Shown: one piece after another, positions 6,103 to 8,861 of the stretch | Layout of the letters: every line of letters begins with the position of its first letter | How positions within the stretch are numbered: the first letter of the stretch is position 1 | Origin: Chloroflexia bacterium | GTDB lineage: Bacteria; Chloroflexota; Chloroflexia; Thermomicrobiales; JALYUS01 | Direction of reading: 5' to 3' | Assembly (NCBI GenBank): GCA_025924435.1 | Contig: JAICIL010000188.1 | Coordinates: 1 to 8,861, forward strand | Length of the DNA: 8,861 bases | Made by a program: the position numbers and the translations under genes | Notes under the pieces: generated by a model | Told to the model about the DNA's origin: nothing | Database searches by the model: none | The model's input: only the letters and a program-made list of their open reading frames with translations

Positions 6103-6200
6103 GTGACCGACACAGTGGCGACGATTATTCCTCTATTCCTCCCTCGGCGGAGCGCAACGCGGTTCGGGAAACGAACAAACTGGCCCCGGACGATCGCGCG
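6103..6200 (+). pseudogene. Displaced 5' end of the DNA methyltransferase gene
   Basis: GTG at 6103, with GGAG eight bases upstream (6091-6094), begins a frame that runs MTDTVATII and then leaves the methyltransferase frame at an 8-bp tandem duplication (6126-6141); unshifted, it stops at 6471 after 122 codons. Reading through one repeat unit instead of two gives MTDTVATIIPPSAERNAVRE and continues NKLAPDDRAV straight into HDWYRF of the methyltransferase. The downstream frame itself has no ATG, GTG or TTG between its upstream stop (6087-6089) and 6201, although the residues it encodes there look conserved. This supports 6103 as the original start. Confidence 0.7.
6126..6141 (+). repeat. 8-bp perfect tandem duplication, TATTCCTC x2
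   Basis: TATTCCTC occurs twice back to back (6126-6133 and 6134-6141) within the first ten codons of the methyltransferase. Because eight is not a multiple of three, gain or loss of one unit changes the frame. With one unit the gene is open from the GTG at 6103 to 7487; with two, as here, it is shifted. It could be a slipped-strand switch, a recent duplication or an assembly artefact. Confidence 0.85.
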
Positions 6201-7487
6201 GTGCACGACTGGTATCGGTTTGTCCTCTCTTTCCCGCCGCATCTTGTCGGCGACTATCTCGATCGCTTCGGGGCCACCGCCGATACCCGCGTGCTCGATC
6301 CCTTCTGCGGCACCGGCACGACGGTCGTTGAGTGCAAGAAGCGCGGCATTCCGAGCGTCGGCATCGAGATTAATCCGGTGGCGCAGTTCGCCGGGGCCGT
6401 TAAGACCGACTGGACACCCGATCCCGATGGGTTGCTCGCCCACGCCAGCGAAATTGCGGAAATCGCCCTAGACCGATTATCCGCACAAGGAATTGAAGAC
6501 GATCCGAGCTGCGATCCTTCGGGCGCCCCGCCGGCGCTTCCCGCCCGACTACGCATCCTGCCCCCTGAGCAATGGGCGCTTCTGCTCACCAACTCGATCA
6601 GTCCGCTCCCGCTGCATAAGACCCTCACACTGCTGGATATTCTGGAACGGAACAACGACGCGCGCTACAGCCACCATGAATTGCTCGCACTCGCGAACGC
6701 GCTGCCATTCACGATCAGCAATCTGCGCTTTGGCCCGGAAGTCGGACTCGGCACCATCAAGACGGATGTCTCGGTCGTGGGGACATGGCTGGCGGGGGTG
6801 CGAGCGATGGCGGCCGACCTTCGCTCACTTTCTTCCCTCGCGCCTGTCCCATCGGTCGTGCACCACGCCGACGCGCGGGAAATGCTCGATGTGCTGGAAC
6901 CGGCATCTATTGACATGGTGATCACCTCGCCGCCGTACCCGAACGAGAAAGATTACACGCGCACCACGCGGCTCGAATCCGTGCTGCTCGGCTTCATCAC
7001 GAGCAAAGAAGAACTCCGGGCGCTGAAGCGCGGCCTCGTCCGCTCCAACACGCGCGGCGTCTACAAAGGCGACGATGACGACCAATGGGTCGCGCACTTC
7101 CCCGAAATCCAGCGCATCGCCGGGGCGATCGAGGACCGGCGCATCGAACTGGGCAAGACATCCGGCTTCGAGCGATTGTATGCGCGCGTGACGAAACTCT
7201 ATTTCGGCGGCATGGCGCGGCACCTTGCCGACCTCCGCACCGTCCTCCGACCGGGCGCGCTGCTCGCGTATGTCGTCGGCGATCAAGCCTCGTATTTGCG
7301 GGTGATGATCCGTACGGGCCAGTTGCTCGCGGCGATCGGCGAATCGCTCGGCTACGAAGTCGTCGGCATCGATCTGTTCCGCACGCGCATGGCGACCGCG
7401 ACGAAAGAGCAACTGCGCGAGGAAGTCGTTCTCTTGCGGTGGCCGGGTCAGCAGCCGCGACTATCTAGAAAGAATGAAGAGAGTTGA
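6201..7487 (+). CDS. Type II DNA methyltransferase (SPPY class: N4-cytosine or N6-adenine)
   Basis: This frame holds the methyltransferase body, counted from the GTG at 6201, the first standard start in it; homology-like sequence begins earlier (see the displaced 5' end). HDWYRFVLSFPPHLV is followed by the SAM-binding motif DPFCGTGTT (residues 33-41) and the acidic GIEINP (54-59). After about 180 residues of probable target-recognition sequence comes the catalytic motif TSPPYPNEKDYTRTTRLESV, with SPPY at 243-246, then a C-terminal part with VLRPGALLAYVVGD. SAM motif first and catalytic motif late is an alpha-like order. The product would methylate DNA at the cluster's recognition site to protect it from the adjoining nuclease. 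Its stop lies inside the next gene's start region, a typical coupled arrangement. From 6201 the protein keeps all visible catalytic motifs but lacks about 30 N-terminal residues, so activity is uncertain. Confidence 0.85.
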   Translation: MHDWYRFVLSFPPHLVGDYLDRFGATADTRVLDPFCGTGTTVVECKKRGIPSVGIEINPVAQFAGAVKTDWTPDPDGLLAHASEIAEIALDRLSAQGIEDDPSCDPSGAPPALPARLRILPPEQWALLLTNSISPLPLHKTLTLLDILERNNDARYSHHELLALANALPFTISNLRFGPEVGLGTIKTDVSVVGTWLAGVRAMAADLRSLSSLAPVPSVVHHADAREMLDVLEPASIDMVITSPPYPNEKDYTRTTRLESVLLGFITSKEELRALKRGLVRSNTRGVYKGDDDDQWVAHFPEIQRIAGAIEDRRIELGKTSGFERLYARVTKLYFGGMARHLADLRTVLRPGALLAYVVGDQASYLRVMIRTGQLLAAIGESLGYEVVGIDLFRTRMATATKEQLREEVVLLRWPGQQPRLSRKNEES

Positions 7488-8298
7488 TTCTATGGCTGCT
7501 AACGTGGCGACTGCGGCGAAATACGATCAGATCATCGAGCGTGTTTTCCACAACCATTACGATGGGAACGTCACCGAGTTTCATTTCGGGCGGGAGGAAT
7601 TGGCGCAGGCAGCCGGAGACTTGGAACTGCCCGTGCCAAAGAACCTTGGCGATATAATCAATCACTTCCGCTTCCGTGCTGATATGCCCGAACGGATACA
7701 AGAAACTATATCAAGCGATAAGTTCTGGATCATTCGTTTGGCGGGACGTTCCCGTTACCAATTCGCGATCTCTCCGCTATCGTTCCTCGTCCCGACGCCG
7801 GGATTGAGTGTCACCAAAGTCCCGGATTCGACACCTGGGATTGTCGCGAAATATCGCCTCAGTGATGAGCAAGCCTTGTTAGCGAAACTTCGCTACAACC
7901 GTCTCGTTGACATTTACTCCGGTGTTACGTGCTATTCGTTACAAAATCACTTGCGGACGACCGTCAAAGAGTTAGGGCAAATCGAAACAGACGAAGTCTA
8001 TATTGGTGTTGATCGCCGGGGAGCTCACTACGCGTTCCCCGTTCAGGCAAAAGGTGGAAGCGATAAACTAAGCGTTGTGCAAATCGAGCAGGATTTCAAA
8101 CTGTGCGCAGAAAAGTTTCCGGCTTTGATATGTAGGCCATTTGCGGCTCCGTTCATGGCAGATGATCTCATCGCACTTTTCGAATTCGAGATGGATGAAA
8201 CAGGTATCGTACTCTCCTCGGAGAAGCACTACCGCCTTGTGTCGCCGGACGCTGTGACGGCTGCGGAGTTGGAGTCGTATCGGGCACGCCCATATTGA
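7474..8298 (+). CDS. Type II restriction endonuclease, PD-(D/E)XK-like
   Basis: 274 residues. The segment ETDEVYIGVDRRGAHYAF followed by PVQAKGG fits a PD-(D/E)XK nuclease core with Asp173 as the metal ligand and Gln191-Ala-Lys193 as a QxK variant of the (D/E)xK motif. The following SDKLSVVQIEQDFKLC and FPALICRPFAAPFM are features I associate with restriction endonucleases of this type. It lies between two DNA methyltransferase genes, overlapping the first by 14 bases and the second by four, the expected layout for a type II system with a nuclease and two methylases. ATG 7474 is the longest start; ATG 7492, with AGAGAG upstream, is equally possible and would remove six residues. Base composition is visibly more AT-rich than the housekeeping genes, consistent with horizontal acquisition. 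The recognition sequence is unknown. The frame is intact. Confidence 0.75.
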   Translation: MKRVDSMAANVATAAKYDQIIERVFHNHYDGNVTEFHFGREELAQAAGDLELPVPKNLGDIINHFRFRADMPERIQETISSDKFWIIRLAGRSRYQFAISPLSFLVPTPGLSVTKVPDSTPGIVAKYRLSDEQALLAKLRYNRLVDIYSGVTCYSLQNHLRTTVKELGQIETDEVYIGVDRRGAHYAFPVQAKGGSDKLSVVQIEQDFKLCAEKFPALICRPFAAPFMADDLIALFEFEMDETGIVLSSEKHYRLVSPDAVTAAELESYRARPY

Positions 8299-8738
8299 AT
8301 ACGCTTCACCAGAAACTCCCTCGTGCTGGTATTGAACGCGAACTGCTGCGGGAAAAGGGGCAGTTCTGGACGCCTGCATGGGTAGCTGAGGCGATGGTGC
8401 GGTACGCTATCGGGGGTGGCAGCCGGTCGCTTTTCGATCCGGCGGTGGGCGACGGCGCATTTTTCCGTGCCGCGAAGTCAATAGAGAAAGAGGCCGGGCA
8501 CGACCTGGCGCTTTTGGGGACCGAGATCGATCCCGAGGTGCTCCAATCGGCGTTGCTGAAAGGGTTGTCGGCGGACGATCTTCGAGGCGTTCAAAGCAGC
8601 GATTTTCTGCACTACACGCCATCCGTTCTTTATCAGGCAATAGTTGGCAACCCGCCGTATATTCGGCATCACCGGCTATCCGGTACGGTGAAGGCGGAAT
8701 TGAAAGCATTTGCTTCGCGGCTAGAGCGGACTTCCTAG
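8295..8738 (+). pseudogene. N6-adenine DNA methyltransferase, 3'-truncated
   Basis: Starts with TTG at 8295 overlapping the endonuclease stop (TTGA overlap), implying translational coupling. GQFWTPAWVAEAMVRYA, then DPAVGDGAFF (residues 48-57, SAM-binding motif I), LGTEIDPEVL (acidic motif II) and VGNPPYIRHHRLS (catalytic NPPY at 119-122) identify a gamma-type or Eco57I-like adenine methylase. Members run to roughly 450-600 residues with a C-terminal target-recognition domain; here the reading frame stops after 147 codons and the last few residues (about from codon 143) are already foreign. The downstream sequence reads as an insertion-sequence end on the opposite strand, so the gene appears split. 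The fragment keeps the catalytic motifs but not the recognition domain and is probably inactive. Confidence 0.82.
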
Positions 8739-8861
8739 AGACTGATCCTGGTGGGGTGGGTAGCCGCAGTGGGCGAACCACCCCGCCGCATCTCCGGTCG
8801 TCACGGTACCCAACGCCGCCCCGATTGCCCCGATCAACCCCTCCTGTCTCCGTTTCCCCGC
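8721..8861 (-). mobile_element. 3' end of an IS630-like transposase, insertion in the methyltransferase gene
   Basis: A minus-strand frame enters from the right edge and ends with TAG at 8723-8721. It gives 46 residues including LIGAIGAALGTVTTGDAAGW followed by FAHCGY. The pattern I-x-x-AL-x-x-(I/V)T-x-x-DA-x-x-WF-x-HCGY close to the stop is typical of the C-terminus of IS630-family transposases. It abuts the point where the methyltransferase loses homology. IS630 elements target TA; a TA lies at 8722-8723 at the junction. The terminal inverted repeat cannot be verified because the other end is outside the window. Confidence 0.65.

Noticed and set aside
8407..8781. Minus-strand open frame across the truncated adenine methylase
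   Set aside because: It runs antisense to the DPAVGDG and NPPY motifs and is out of frame with the transposase-like end; no domain is visible.

Overview
This is a GC-rich bacterial window whose gene content and leader RNAs point to a high-GC Gram-positive-like or Chloroflexota/Armatimonadota-type genome. That is an inference from a SAM-I riboswitch and a T-box leader in very GC-rich DNA plus two palindromic dispersed repeats; no marker gene fixes the taxon.

Layout, left to right: (1) the 3' part of an integral-membrane GT-C (family 39-like) glycosyltransferase, cut by the left edge, with a hairpin after its stop. (2) A long methionine-control leader at 1378-2013: a sigma70-type promoter, a SAM-I (S-box) aptamer, then a T-box with Stem I, Stem II/III hairpins, a canonical T-box sequence and mutually exclusive antiterminator and terminator. 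A palindromic MITE-like repeat sits inside the T-box, between Stem I and the downstream hairpins. (3) metX, a homoserine O-acyltransferase, which this leader controls. (4) A long inverted repeat of the CACAGAG type after metX. (5) A six-helix membrane protein of unknown function. (6) A convergent minus-strand SAM-methyltransferase-like gene. (7) A divergent gene for a protein with two C-terminal zinc ribbons.

(8) From about 6050 to the right edge lies a type II restriction-modification cluster: an SPPY-type DNA methyltransferase, a PD-(D/E)XK-like endonuclease of visibly lower GC, and an NPPY-type adenine methyltransferase, packed with overlapping ends. The first methyltransferase carries an 8-bp tandem duplication that throws its natural 5' end out of frame; removing one unit restores a continuous protein. 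The second methyltransferase is cut after its NPPY motif by what appears to be the 3' end of an IS630-like transposase on the minus strand. The endonuclease frame looks intact, so the cluster is either decaying or switchable.

The most interesting signals are the same-strand SAM-I plus T-box double sensor upstream of metX, the repeat element lodged in the T-box, and the 8-bp repeat that toggles the methyltransferase frame.
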